Positions 22,882 through 32,850 of a stretch of DNA of 64,000 nt are shown piece after piece; the stretch's first letter is position 1, and each line of letters opens with the position of its first letter. Source of the DNA: Rehmannia glutinosa (Eukaryota > Streptophyta > Magnoliopsida > Lamiales > Orobanchaceae). The stretch lies in contig CM071935.1 in assembly GCA_016081115.2 (NCBI GenBank), forward strand, positions 23,602,653-23,666,652, read 5' to 3'. The notes beneath the pieces were generated by a model, which saw only the letters and a program-made list of their open reading frames with translations, made no database searches and was not told where the DNA came from. Made by a program: the position numbers and the translations under genes.

Positions 22882-25526
22882 TGTGACGGACCTAACCCTT
22901 TTTAAATTACTCGAGCTTTTAATTATTTATAATGTTGCATCAAATATCTAATTTATATTTTTAATGAGCAATTATTCGCTTTATGAAATTTATATATATT
23001 TGAGCATCCGAGAACTGATTGCGCCCCTAACTACGGTAATGAAAATGAATAGATATCATGATGAACAAGAATATTATTATGGAGTTTCAGACTTAGATAT
23101 TAGGATTTAGATTTTTGTACCGAATAAGTGATTTTCGGAGATTTTCACAAAAGTGCTTATTTATACTTTGGGTATTCGAGATTAAATATCTACCTTATAT
23201 TTTATTACTAATGACTATCAAATTTATAAAAAAATCGAGTTTTACTAAATCTCGGGATTTTTAGAAAATTCAATAGCTTACTTGAGTATTTTAAAAAAAT
23301 ACTAATTATTATTTATATTTTTAAAATAGATATTTTATCACCCCAAGCCTCTTGTCTTTTTTTTTATAAAAACCCCCAACACATGTTCATCTTCTTCACA
23401 CCACCTAAACTCATCCAAAAACCTCCATTGTTGAAGATAAGCTCCAAGGGTAAGTTTCTTATCTTTTCTTTAATTTTTGTCTTTTCTTTAAATTCCTTTA
23501 GGCATAATGATCCTATGAAATTATAGAACATAGAAATCAACTTTGATCATGAATATATGAAGTTATGAACCCCAATTTTAGCCCCTTAATTTTCGGCCCT
23601 TTTATAAGAATTTTAATAAATTTTCTATTCAAATTTTGTTCATAGATTATGTTATATATAACTAATAGGAGCTTGATTATGTGTTTTAATCTTGAATTGA
23701 AAATGAAAAATTTCTCCCTAATCACCTAGAAGTGGACGGCCACTTCATGAATTTTTTCAGAAATTTGATTTGTTAAATTTTAAGCTTGATTATGATGATA
23801 GTATAATTGAAAGTGATGATTATAACTTTTGTTTTTAATTTGGGGTTATATATGATTTTTGGTGAATTAATCTTGATATTAATGGCTTACGAAGATTTCA
23901 AGAAATTTCATAAGTGATTGTTGGAAAAGAACCTAAGCTAGTTGATGAACTAATCAATTTGAAATTTTTTGGTCTCATTATTTTCAATATTGTTAAAATT
24001 AGAAGCTTAAAGCCTTAAGGAATTAATTGGTGTTCTTGGTGAAATTTGAAGGATTGTGTGTTCTTGGTGTTCTTGGTGAAAATTTGAAGATTTAAAGCTT
24101 TTGGGTTTGTACAAGTGATTTCAGAATAAGTTGATGAGAACTTTTAATTTCTATAAGTGATTTTAGGATAATTTTTGATGAAATCCTTTAGTTTTTAAAA
24201 GTGATTTTTAGGATGATAAGTTGATAAAATTTAGTGTTTAAAAATATGAGAACCGGGAAAAATTGGATAGAGCTCAAAAAATGGAGAAATACGTCCCGCC
24301 GGGTCCGACTACTGTCCACCGGAGGTGGCGGTGCCGGAGCCGGCTAAGGTTATCCGAAATTGAGGATAAGGATGATGAATAGTGACCGATGTGACAAAAA
24401 AAATGATGTGATGTAACTTTGATGTGACTTGATGTGATGGGTGTAAGTGATGTGATGTGATGTGATGTGACTTGTACTGGGCACGCAAACCAATGCAATC
24501 TTATCGGGTTTCATGATTAAGAAATTGATTGGAAATTATATGAAAAATGAGTCGTTAGACGATTATATGAATTAGGTGATTAATTAAGGATTAGTTGAAT
24601 TAATGTTGATTTTGACTTTTAAGTTGACTTTTGACTTTAAATTGATTTTGACTTTATGTTGACTATTGACTTTGACTTTTAACTTTGGTCAACTATCGTT
24701 TTTAAAGCTCTTTAAAAGGGTACCGAACACCCGATTATGGGAATTTCGACTTTAAGAAAGTACTAGACTGTACTTAGCTCATTAGACTAAGTTATTTGAT
24801 GAACTTTTACTTTGTCCTATGTCATTTAAGTTGAAAGGATTAACTATGTTAGGTGCGGCGCAATCGGATAACGGACTCATTCGAACAAATACATCACTAG
24901 ATATCTATAAACTTCAAAGGTGGGTAAACTTCTGATTTTGTAAGCATGTTGTACTTTTATACTATGTTTGTCAACTTTCCTTAATTGCTGAAATTTGCCT
25001 ACGGGCTATATGTATCTTTTGCCAACGGATGGGGATGACCGCCGGTGTCGAAAATGGCCGAGAGCCAAATATATCTTTGCCAAACGTGTGGGGATGACCC
25101 CTGGTGTCGAGAAAAAAATTTAGAGCATTTTTGACTGTTTAACTTATATAGTGTAACTGCTTACGTTTTCCACTGAGTTTCACAGCTCACACCCTCAAAT
25201 GTTTTAATACATTTCAGATAATGATGACGAGCCTGGAGCTGAGGTGTGGGGACTGTCTGCGTGGGCGTTGTTATGATATTCCCAGAATAATTTAAGTACC
25301 GATGTTTTGATGAAGCAAACTTCAAAGCTTTTGTAATAAGTATCTTAATAATGCGTAACTCTTATTATCCTTATTAGGTTTTGATAACTTTCAAGTTTAT
25401 ATTAAGAAATTTTTAAACCCACATTTTAGTAATTAAAATATTCTATTTATGCTTCCGCAAATTATTTATAAATTCTCAAGTGTACCACAATGACGTTCCT
25501 AATCGAAATGGGTTCGGGGCATTACA
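22882..25526 (+). repeat. 3' LTR of the gypsy element
   Basis: Starts TGTGACGGACC and ends GGGGCATTACA. It is collinear with 14111-16835 except for small changes and a deletion after about 24520, where material equal to roughly 15744-15840 is missing. It keeps seven of the TTGAC motifs. Confidence 0.95.
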
Positions 25527-25531
25527 TTACC
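25527..25531 (+). repeat. gypsy TSD, right copy
   Basis: TTACC, identical to 14106-14110. Confidence 0.95.
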
Positions 25532-25627
25532 AACCCATTTTCTGTTGCTCAGATTACTTAATTGTTTAGTAAACTTCCTTTAAAACATGTGGTCCCCTCC
25601 TCTACTCCAGATCCGTAGGGGGCGTAT
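25532..25627 (+). pseudogene. copia RNase H C-terminus and polypurine tract
   Basis: After the gypsy element the copia frame resumes with NPFSVAQIT and LFSKLPLKHVV, the usual end of copia RNase H. The polypurine-rich GTAGGGGGCGTA (25616-25627) lies directly before the 3' LTR. Confidence 0.85.
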
Positions 25628-25827
25628 TGATGTATGTTCTCTCAGCTAAGGATGTGTACTGCTAAGTAACAACTAAGTGCCAGCTAAGCTTAGGTAGTTA
25701 GAATTAGTTACATAACAGTTATCAGCCCCCTCATTTCTCTTGTATATATATAAACCACATCCTCACTGTACTTCATCATTCAATTCAATATACAAGTTTC
25801 CTTTATACATGTTTAGGTTATATCTCA
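25628..25827 (+). repeat. 3' LTR of the copia element
   Basis: Matches 9691-9895, from TGATGTATGTTCTCTC to TATCTCA. Confidence 0.93.
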
Positions 25828-25924
25828 GGACCTCCCAATGACAAATAAAAGATGGGAAAATGCTCAAACTAAGACAATTATCAAATAATATGGTCCATGT
25901 CAATTTGTCAAAGATGAACATAAT

Positions 25925-26755
25925 TGATCAGTCCCAAAAATCGAGACCTCCCAAGATTCCTAACTTAATCATCCGCGGTCTTCCTGCACAAGACTACCGG
26001 AAGGATTCCGGCGTTAGCACTCCGACGATCAAGTTAGTAAACAAAAGATGTTTGTATAAAAAAGTATGGAAAAGTTGAATGTAAGAAGATAAATGAAATG
26101 ATGATAGTTTACTCCCTTTTATAATGTCCCATAGTTACTCTTTGGTAGGTCTACCTCCTTAGCATTTAATTCTCTGCAGCTCTACCATATCTTTATGCTT
26201 TATGTCATTCATATTTAATGCATGTCGGGTCTTCTCGTAGAGGTAGGTCAAACCATAGAGCGCAGTCTAACCACAGTAGGTCGCCTTCCCATAAGGAGGC
26301 GGTCTTCTCATAAAATCATGTCTACCGCGGAGGTAGGTCTTCCCTTCCCAAGCGGAGCAGTCTTCTCATAAAATCATGTCTACCCTAGGAGGTAGGTCTT
26401 CCCATAGGGAGGTCTAACCATATAGATTGGTCTTCTCATAGAAGCGAGTCTTCCCCACAAGGTCGGTCTTCCTAGAGAAGCATAGAAGCGGTCTTCCCTC
26501 GTTCGAGTCTTTTAGAGAAGCATAGAAGCGGTCTTCCCTCAAGGTCGGTCTTCCTAGAGAAGCATAGAAGCGGTCTTCCCATAGAAGTCGGTCTTACTTG
26601 GTGTTCGGTCTTCCGCATGTCTTCCAAATTAACCCCTTATTGCCAAGTTGTAGGTCTCCAAACTATGCCGAATCAACTACTTCCCCTACTCTCCTAGTTT
26701 GGGCCGATGGCTGGACTAGGAGTAACAATTGCAGTCTCCAAACCATGCCGAATCA
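25925..26755 (-). repeat. LTR copy 1 of the array
   Basis: 831 bp. It shares its body with copies 2 and 3, including the stretch that spells CCGCGGTCTTCCTGCACAAG and the run of GGTCTTCC-containing minirepeats. It has a second polypurine-plus-LTR-start junction inside (around 26675), about 80 bp in from the terminal one. Confidence 0.85.
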
Positions 26756-26826
26756 ACTACTCCCCTACTCGGATAATAGATTTTTCTCACGTCTTAAACT
26801 CAAATGTTCCCACAGACGGCGCCACT
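26756..26826 (-). promoter_or_regulatory. 71-bp internal domain 1 (primer site and polypurine tract)
   Basis: On the minus strand it reads AGTGGCGCCGTCTGTGGGAA at the start and ends GAGTAGGGGAGTAGT. The TGGCGCC primer core is the type used by Tat/Athila gypsy elements. Confidence 0.8.
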
Positions 26827-27662
26827 TGATCGAGTCCCAAAAATCGAGACCTCCCAAGATTCCTAACTTGATCATCCGCGGTCTTCCTGCACAAGACTAC
26901 CGGAAGGATTCCGGCGTTAGCACTCCGACGATCAAGTTAGTAAACAAAAGATGTTTGTATAAAAAAGTATGGAAAAGTTGAATGTAAGAAGATAAATGAA
27001 ATGATGATAGTTTACTCCCTTTTATAATGTCCCATAGTTACTCTTTGGTAGGTCTACCTCCTTAGCATTTAATTCTCTGCACTCTACCATATCTTTATGC
27101 TTTATGTCATTCATATTTAATGCATGTCGAGGTCTTCTCGTAGAGGTAGGTCAAACCATAGAGGCGGTCTAACCCTGTAGGTCGGTCTTCCTATAAGGAG
27201 GCAGTCTACTCATAAAATCATGTCTACCGCAGAGGTAGGTCTTCCCGCAAGCGACAGGTCTTCTCATAAAATCATGTCTACCCTAGGAGGTAGGTCTTCC
27301 CATAGGGAGGTCTAACCATATAGATTGGTCTTCTCATAGAAGCAGTCTTCCCCAAAGGTCAGTCTTCCTAGAGAAGCATAGAAGCAGTCTTCCCCCTCGA
27401 AGTTCAGTCTTTTTAGAGAAGCATAGAAGCAGTCTTCCCCGAAGGTCAGGTCTTCCTAGAGAAGCATAGAAGCGAGTCTTCCCATAGAAGTCGGTCTTCT
27501 TGGTGTTCGAGTCTTCCCGGCATGTCTTCCAAATTAACCCCTTATTGCCAAGTTGTAGGTCTCCAAACTATGCCGAATCAACTACTTCCCTACTCTCCTA
27601 GTTTGGGCCGATAGGCTGGACTAGGGGAGTAACAATTGCAGTCTCCAAACCATGCCGAATCA
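26827..27662 (-). repeat. LTR copy 2 of the array
   Basis: 836 bp, collinear with copy 1. Differences cluster at CAGG/AGGTC positions. Confidence 0.85.
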
Positions 27663-27733
27663 ACTACTCCCCTACTCGGATAATAGATTTTTCTCACGTC
27701 TTAAACTCAAATGTTCCCACAGACGGCGCCACT
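27663..27733 (-). promoter_or_regulatory. 71-bp internal domain 2
   Basis: The same primer site and polypurine tract as at 26756-26826, with identical length. Confidence 0.8.
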
Positions 27734-28724
27734 TGATCGGTCCCAAAATCGAGACCTCCCAAGATTCCTAACTTAATCATCCGCGGTCTTCCTGCACAAG
27801 ACTACCGGAAGGATTCCGGCGTTAGCACTCCGACGATCAAGTTAGTAAACAAAAGATGTTTGTATAAAAAAGTATGGAAAAGTTGAATGTAAGAAGATAA
27901 ATGAAATGATGATAGTTTACTCCCTTTTATAATGTCCCATAGTTACTCTTTGGTAGGTCTACCTCCTTAGCATTTAATTCTCTGCAGCTCTACCATATCT
28001 TTATGCTTTATGTCACATCAAGGTGTCTTTTACATTTAATGCATGTCAGCTCTACCATACCTTTATGCTTTATGCCACATCAAGGTGTCTTTTACATTTA
28101 ATGCATGTCAGCTCTACCATACCTTTATGCTTTATGTCATTCATATTTAATGCATGTCAGGTCTTCTCGCAGAGGTAGGTCAAACCATAGAGGGAGGTCT
28201 AACCCTGTAGGTCAGGTCTTCCCACAAGGAGGCAGGTCTTCTCATAAAATCATGTCTACCGCAGGAGGTAGGTCTTCCCGCAAGCAGACAGGTCTTCTCA
28301 TAAAATCATGTCTACCCTAGGAGGTAGGTCTTCCCGCAAGCAGACAGGTCTTCCCATAGGGAGGTCTAACCATATAGATCGGTCTTCTCATAGAAGCAGG
28401 TCTTCCCCTGAAGGTCAGGTCTTCCTAGAGAAGCATAGAAGCAGGTCTTCCCCTGAAGTTCAGGTCTTTTTAGAGAAGCATAGAAGCAGGTCTTCCCCTG
28501 AAGGTCAGGTCTTCCTAGAGAAGCATAGAAGCAGGTGTTCCCATAGAAGTCGGTCTTACTGGTGTTCAGGTCTTCCCGGCATGTCTTCCAAATTAACCCC
28601 TTATTGCCAAGTTGTAGGTCTCCAAACTATGCCGAATCAACTACTTCCCCTACTCTCCTAGTTTGGGCCGATAGGCCTAGACTAGGGGAGTAACAATTGC
28701 AGGTCTCCAAACCATGCCGAATCA
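27734..28724 (-). repeat. LTR copy 3 of the array
   Basis: 991 bp. Longer than the other two because a segment of about 60 bp containing CATCAAGGTGTCTTTTACAT is present twice near 28012-28115. It ends at the outer boundary with ATAAT. A minirepeat of about 45 bp (AGAGAAGCATAGAAGCAGG plus a GGTCTTCCCC part) occurs three times near 28420-28535. Confidence 0.85.
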
Positions 28725-28901
28725 ATAATACTATTGAATGAATGATTGAAAGTGGTGAGCCCTTTTAGTTTCTAATAAAATACAATCTTAAAATATAATT
28801 TAAATTGACAAAAATTTAAAATAAATTGAAAAAGAAAAAAAATAATATTTGTTTCCTTTTGGAAATTTAAATATTGTTTGAGATTTGGTGTAGCATTATT
28901 A

Positions 28902-29107
28902 CTTTAAATCAGTGTTCTGAAAATCACTAGGCGCTAGGAAGACGGCAGAATGGGGCCTAGGTGTGGAGTATGAACGGGGTTAGGCAGGACCTGAGTGGGT
29001 TAGACGGGGCCTAATCGGAAGAATAATGTAGGTGGACAAAGAGAGCGTACCGCCTAGGCAAGGACTAATCGGAGATTGGTATGAATTTTTGGAACAATGC
29101 TTTAAAT
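28902..29107. mobile_element. hAT-type MITE with 8-bp TSD
   Basis: The element (28910-29099, 190 bp) starts CAGTGTTCTGAAAATC. The inverse of its right end reads CATTGTTCCAAAAATTC. It is flanked by CTTTAAAT at 28902-28909 and 29100-29107. The inside is rich in palindromic CTAGGCG-type sequence. Eight-base duplications and CA(G/T)TG ends are typical of hAT elements. No coding sequence. Confidence 0.85.
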
Positions 29108-29133
29108 TAAATATACTTTTAAAAATAAACAAC

Positions 29134-29400
29134 TTTTTTTTGAGAAAAACATGTAACAATTTTATTAATACACCCAATGTTACCGAAGAACCTCAATCCA
29201 AGGAGGGACATGTCCAGAATCTCACACAACTGGGAAATTGACTAACGGAAAAAAAAAGCAACAGCATGCGCTACTGAATTTGTTGTGGGTCGAAAATCTT
29301 CTCAATACTATTAAGATCCATAAGATTTATAACATTAGCCGCTAACGAACCAATGTAGCTGAGGTCCGCTTCTGGGTTGGTGACTTCTTGCACTGCCAAT
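29134..29400 (-). mobile_element. LINE 3'-end remnant
   Basis: The T-run at 29134-29141 is the poly(A) tail of a minus-strand LINE. Upstream on that strand a frame reads RPTTNSVAHAVA, the end of the RNase H domain found in some plant LINEs, followed by a decayed tail. The rest of the LINE was cut off by the copia LTR that starts at 29401. Confidence 0.65.
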
Positions 29401-29938
29401 TGTTAAATAAAGATTTTGATTGAAAACTAAAGTCCCTATTCCTTAGTCATTAACGACTACTTTAAACCACTTCCCTATTTTTTAGTGCTTAACATGGGTT
29501 AGTGAGCTTCGCTTTAACTTTAGATATAAAAAGAGCATACAGTTTTTTCTTTAAGATATATACACACACACACACTTACTGCACACACATATTGCTACTA
29601 AATCATCACTTTCCATTTGATACATACACACTGCTCCTCGACTATTCTATAAAATTGTTCTTCTAATAAAAAAATTATTATCAACTTTCGGATTTTTGTT
29701 CGTCCTCTACTGATTTGAGCATTGAGTATACAAATGGTTGGGAGAGGGATGTACTATCAACGTATCTACCGGTGTAGTGGAGGTGTTTTCTCTCTAAAGA
29801 GAGCGATACGACGTGCTTCAACCGAGGCCATTCTAATATTAACTTTTATTCAAATTTTGGGTAATTGTTGTTATTTTATTGCTGCTTGTTCCTAAATTAG
29901 TAGATAAATTCCATGTTGTTGTGCTTAATTTTCCAACA
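29401..29938 (+). repeat. probable 5' LTR of the truncated copia
   Basis: The region has an LTR-like start, a TATA-like box, an (AC)n patch near 29564-29576 and a GTGGAGGTGTTTTCTCTC-type leader. The CA end is placed at TTTTCCAACA by position only, and no standard primer site is visible after it. Confidence 0.45.
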
Positions 29939-30039
29939 TGTTTAGATAAGAAAGTTTATTTCTATTAATTTAGGATAATTTGCTACTTGCCAAAAATGGG
30001 TTTACTTAAATCATTGTCTAGCAAGCTTGAAAATTTTGA

Positions 30040-30870
30040 TGATTTTTTTTTTTTGTGTTGGCAACATTAGATGAAATTTTGGTTGACTGAATTAAGATTG
30101 TTTTGTGTGATTCAAAATAGAATTTAAGAAAATAGTGAAAGTTATGCTACTAAGTCGACTGACACACCTACTAGCATTGATACTACTAAATACTCTAGTG
30201 GCAAAATTGAGACCTTGCTGATAAGGATATTCTTTGTCCAGGTAGAATTTTGAATGTTTTGTCTAATAGTATATATCGTATTTTTTTCTCACACCAAATC
30301 TGTACTTGAATTATGGAATGCATTTAATTATAGTTATGGTACTGCTGAAAAGGGTCTTAAACATATGTCTATTGAAGATTGGTTAGATTTTCAAATTGTT
30401 GATACCAAAAGTTTCTCTAATCGATTGAGTGAGTTTGAGAACCTCATTTATCATATGGTAAAAAACAGGTCTAACAGAGGGAGTCTATTTATGTTTATTC
30501 TTTGATTAAAAAATTCTGCCCGTCTTGGTCTGACTTTGCTAGAGGTCTTAAGCATAAGCCTGCAAATTTTTCTCTTGAAGAATTATTTGTTGCTTTGAGA
30601 ATTGAGGATAAACACCATTTTCCGCAACAGTCTAAAAACCTATTTATCAAGCCAAAGCTTTAATTGCTGAAAATTCTGACAAACTAAAGCCTATATCTAT
30701 TAAGAAAATTGGACCAAAAAAGGCTAATGGTCGAAATGTTTATAGTAATTTCAATAACAATATCCCAAAAGGTAAAAAAGGGAGTCCATCTCAGTGTTGG
30801 GTTTGTGGGAGGACTAATCATATTGCCAAGAACTGTTTTCACCGCCATGGCAAGAAAAAAACCAGTCCAA
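30040..30870 (+). pseudogene. copia gag with zinc knuckle
   Basis: Frames carry MKFWLTE, then LELWNAFNYSYGTAEKGLKH and FSNRLSEFENLIYHM, a copia gag core. A zinc knuckle CWVCGRTNHIAKNC lies at about 30804-30840 with all four ligands kept (Cys, Cys, His, Cys). Stops interrupt the frame several times. Confidence 0.8.
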
Positions 30871-30984
30871 ACCCCGTCGACGTCTAAACCACAAGCCAAT
30901 GTGGTGACTGTGGGAGCCGCCTCTGATTCCCCAGCAGACAGGTACTTTATTAATAGCCCATAGTTAAATACTATTTTTAACTTA

Positions 30985-31588
30985 AATGACTGGTGGATTG
31001 ACTCTGGGGCTAATGTTCATGTGTGCGCTGATAAAAAATTATTTTTTTATCATTTTAGGTATCAGGCACAAGAATTGTGAGCATGGGTAATGTGAGTGTA
31101 TCTCGTGTCCAAGGAGAAGGTCGAGTCCAGTTAACTTGTCGTCCGGAAAAGTCTTGACTCTAGATGGTGTTTTTCATATTCTTTCCAGAAATGAGGAAAA
31201 AATTGATTAGTGCTTCCTTATTATCAAGAAATGGTTACAAAGTTATTTTTGAATCCAATAAAGTGAAATTTCCAGACATGGTCATGTGAACTCCGGTACA
31301 ATAAAAATGATGATGCATTTAGATCTCATTCTTAAGTCTTCAACTAATGTGAAAGAAAAATGTGAAATTTGTGTACAAACTAAGCAACCTAGAAAACAAC
31401 ATAAATCAATAGAAAAAGAAACCACTTTGCTTGGATTGATTCATAGTGATATTTGTGATAACAATCATGCCCTGAATCGTGGTGGTAATCAATATTTCAT
31501 TACTTTTATTGATGATTTTAAATATTTCTATGTTTATTTAATTAATGCAAAGAGTAATTTATTTAATCAGTTTAGATATTATAAAGCT
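30985..31588 (+). pseudogene. copia protease and integrase N-terminal half
   Basis: The protease signature WWIDSGANVHVCADKK lies at about 30990-31040. The integrase frame 31286-31603 carries the CEICVQTKQPRKQH zinc-binding end, LLGLIHSDICD with the first catalytic Asp, and FITFIDDFKYFYVYLI. It ends at 31588 where the hAT element begins. Confidence 0.85.
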
Positions 31589-32258
31589 AGGGTGGCAAAA
31601 TAGAATGGAAATCGGGTTCCAAACCAGAACCAGAACCATGGTCAATGGTTTCGGAAATCATTGACCAGTCAACAGTTCCAAAATTAGAACGTGAAATATG
31701 TAGGCCGGTTCTGGTTCCAGTTCTTTGGTCTCAAAAATCTTGAACCGGTGGTTTTAACCGTCGTGAAACCGTGGTGGAACCGGTGGTTAAAACCAATATT
31801 TTTTATTTTTTGGGTACAAATATGCTACAAGAAATGTTAAATATTTATTATGATGTTTTATATTCGTAACTACATGAGACACGTTTTAAACCAAATATTG
31901 TTGTCAGCGAATTACGTGAACTTTGATTTTCCTATACTCTAATAGTATATATAGACAATATAATATTATTATTAATATTAAGTATAAAACTTAATTGAAT
32001 ATTAAATTCAAGCCTTTTTCTTTGTTTTCCTTTTTTTGTAACTGAAACTGATAAAATAAAAAATTATCAAAAGATAAACAAATGATTCCGGTTAAAATTG
32101 GAACCAGAACCATCGAGGAACTAGGTTTCAATCCACAACCAGAACTGTTGGTTCGGTTTTGGAATCAGAACTGTGAGGTAACAGTTCTGGTTCCGATTCC
32201 TCCGAAATAAGGAACAGAACCGGCGATTCCAAAATCGTGGCCACCCCTAAATAAAGCT
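31581..32258. mobile_element. hAT-type element inside copia integrase
   Basis: The element (31589-32250, 662 bp) starts AGGGTGGC and ends GCCACCCCTAA, an imperfect inverted end of the TAGGGGTGGC type. It is flanked by ATAAAGCT at 31581-31588 and 32251-32258. The subterminal regions are rich in GGTTC/GAACC repeats, as in Ac/Ds-type hAT elements where transposase binds. No transposase is encoded, so this is a non-autonomous copy. Joining the flanks restores the integrase reading in the same order. Confidence 0.85.
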
Positions 32259-32587
32259 AAAGTTGAAAATCAGCTTTAAAAGAAAATAAAAATTCTTCAC
32301 TCGGATAGGGGCGGTGAATTTGCTTCTGATGAAATTGCTGATTTTTGTAAATCACATGGTATTGTGCATGAAGTGGCACCTTCTTATTCTCCTCAATCTA
32401 ATGATGTGGTAGAAAGAAAAACATTACTTGACATGGTGAATGCAATGCTACTTAGTTCTGGTTTGCCTAAAAATTGTTGGGGTGAAGCTTTATATTCTGC
32501 TTGTTTGATTCTCAATAGAGTTCCTTATAAAAATTCTGATAAGACTCATTATGAGTTATGGAAGAATAAAAATTGTATTCAAATATA
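32251..32587 (+). pseudogene. copia integrase C-terminal half
   Basis: After the hAT insertion the catalytic core continues with ILHSDRGGEF (Asp) and PSYSPQSNDVVERK (Glu), then LPKNCWGEALYSACLILNRV and THYELWKNKN. The frame stops at 32586-32588 and the rest of the element is absent. Confidence 0.9.
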
Positions 32588-32850
32588 ATCCATAGGGAAT
32601 TTGACCCAAATATGGATGAAACCCAATAAAGCAAATGAAAGTTTGATTTTAGGGCCTATTTAGTTTTTTCAGGCTTTAAATCGAAATAAATAATTAAGGT
32701 TTGAGCTTAATTTATTTTGGCGCAATATTATGTGGTTTAAGTTTTGGGCTTAAAATTTTTTATATTGGACTTGATTTATTCTGGACTCAATACACATTGA
32801 GTTAAATTTATGACTCAATCCAGTTATCTGGGCTATTAAAATTCAAATAT
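32588..32850. other. AT-rich stretch without a gene
   Basis: A region repeating TTTGAGCTTAATTTATT-like phrases. Nothing else recognised. Confidence 0.4.

Larger units (their letters stand above)
14111..25526 (+). mobile_element. chromovirus-type Ty3/gypsy element (Tekay-like)
   Basis: A complete but mutated gypsy element of 11.4 kb with long LTRs (2725 and 2645 bp), a tRNA-Met-type primer site, an unusually long leader with an extra ORF, gag, a protease-RT-RNase H-integrase polyprotein, a C-terminal chromodomain-like tail and a polypurine tract. The 5-bp duplication TTACC is exact. The LTRs differ by scattered substitutions and by a deletion of roughly 100 bp in the 3' LTR relative to about 15744-15840. 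Only a few stops and frameshifts interrupt pol, so this is among the younger insertions in the window. Order of domains (RT, RNase H, integrase) and the C-terminal motifs point to the Tekay/Del chromovirus group. Confidence 0.93.
9691..25827 (+). mobile_element. copia element split by a nested gypsy element
   Basis: A Ty1/copia retrotransposon with short LTRs (9691-9895 and 25628-25827). Gag, protease, integrase, reverse transcriptase and RNase H remnants lie between 10011 and 14110. RNase H is interrupted at 14110 by an 11.4-kb gypsy element and resumes at 25532 with the C-terminal residues, followed by a polypurine tract at 25616-25627. Stops and frameshifts break every domain. The 5 bp outside the LTRs do not match (CCTAT on the left, GGACC on the right), so one flank was probably rearranged. 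Confidence 0.9.
25925..28724 (-). mobile_element. three-LTR tandem array of a minimal LTR retroelement (TRIM-like)
   Basis: Three long direct repeats (25925-26755, 26827-27662, 27734-28724) are separated by two identical-length 71-bp spacers. On the minus strand each LTR starts TGATTCGGCATGG and ends in CA. Each spacer starts with a primer-site-like AGTGGCGCCGTCTGTGGG and ends with a polypurine tract, CCGAGTAGGGGAGTAGT. The complete array is flanked by ATAAT on both sides (25920-25924 and 28725-28729). So this behaves as one insertion of a retroelement that has LTRs, primer site and polypurine tract but no coding sequence, then expanded by unequal recombination or integrated as a multimer. 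Frames inside (for example 26598-26981 and 28308-28661) are not genes. Confidence 0.85.
29401..32587 (+). mobile_element. 3'-truncated copia element
   Basis: Starts with a probable 5' LTR (TGTTAAATAAAG, TATA-like ATATAAAAAGAGC near 29524), then gag, zinc knuckle, protease and integrase. Reverse transcriptase, RNase H and the 3' LTR are missing after about 32587. A 662-bp hAT element sits inside the integrase (31589-32250). It inserted into a LINE remnant on its left. Confidence 0.75.

Noticed and set aside
9686..25832. Target-site duplication for the outer copia element
   Set aside because: CCTAT on the left and GGACC on the right do not match, so no duplication is claimed although the LTR pair is clear.
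26598..28661. Open frames of 117-127 codons and regularly spaced repeats, considered as genes or a CRISPR-like array
   Set aside because: They lie in LTR copies of the tandem array. The minirepeats are degenerate, with no unique spacers, and the frames change between copies.
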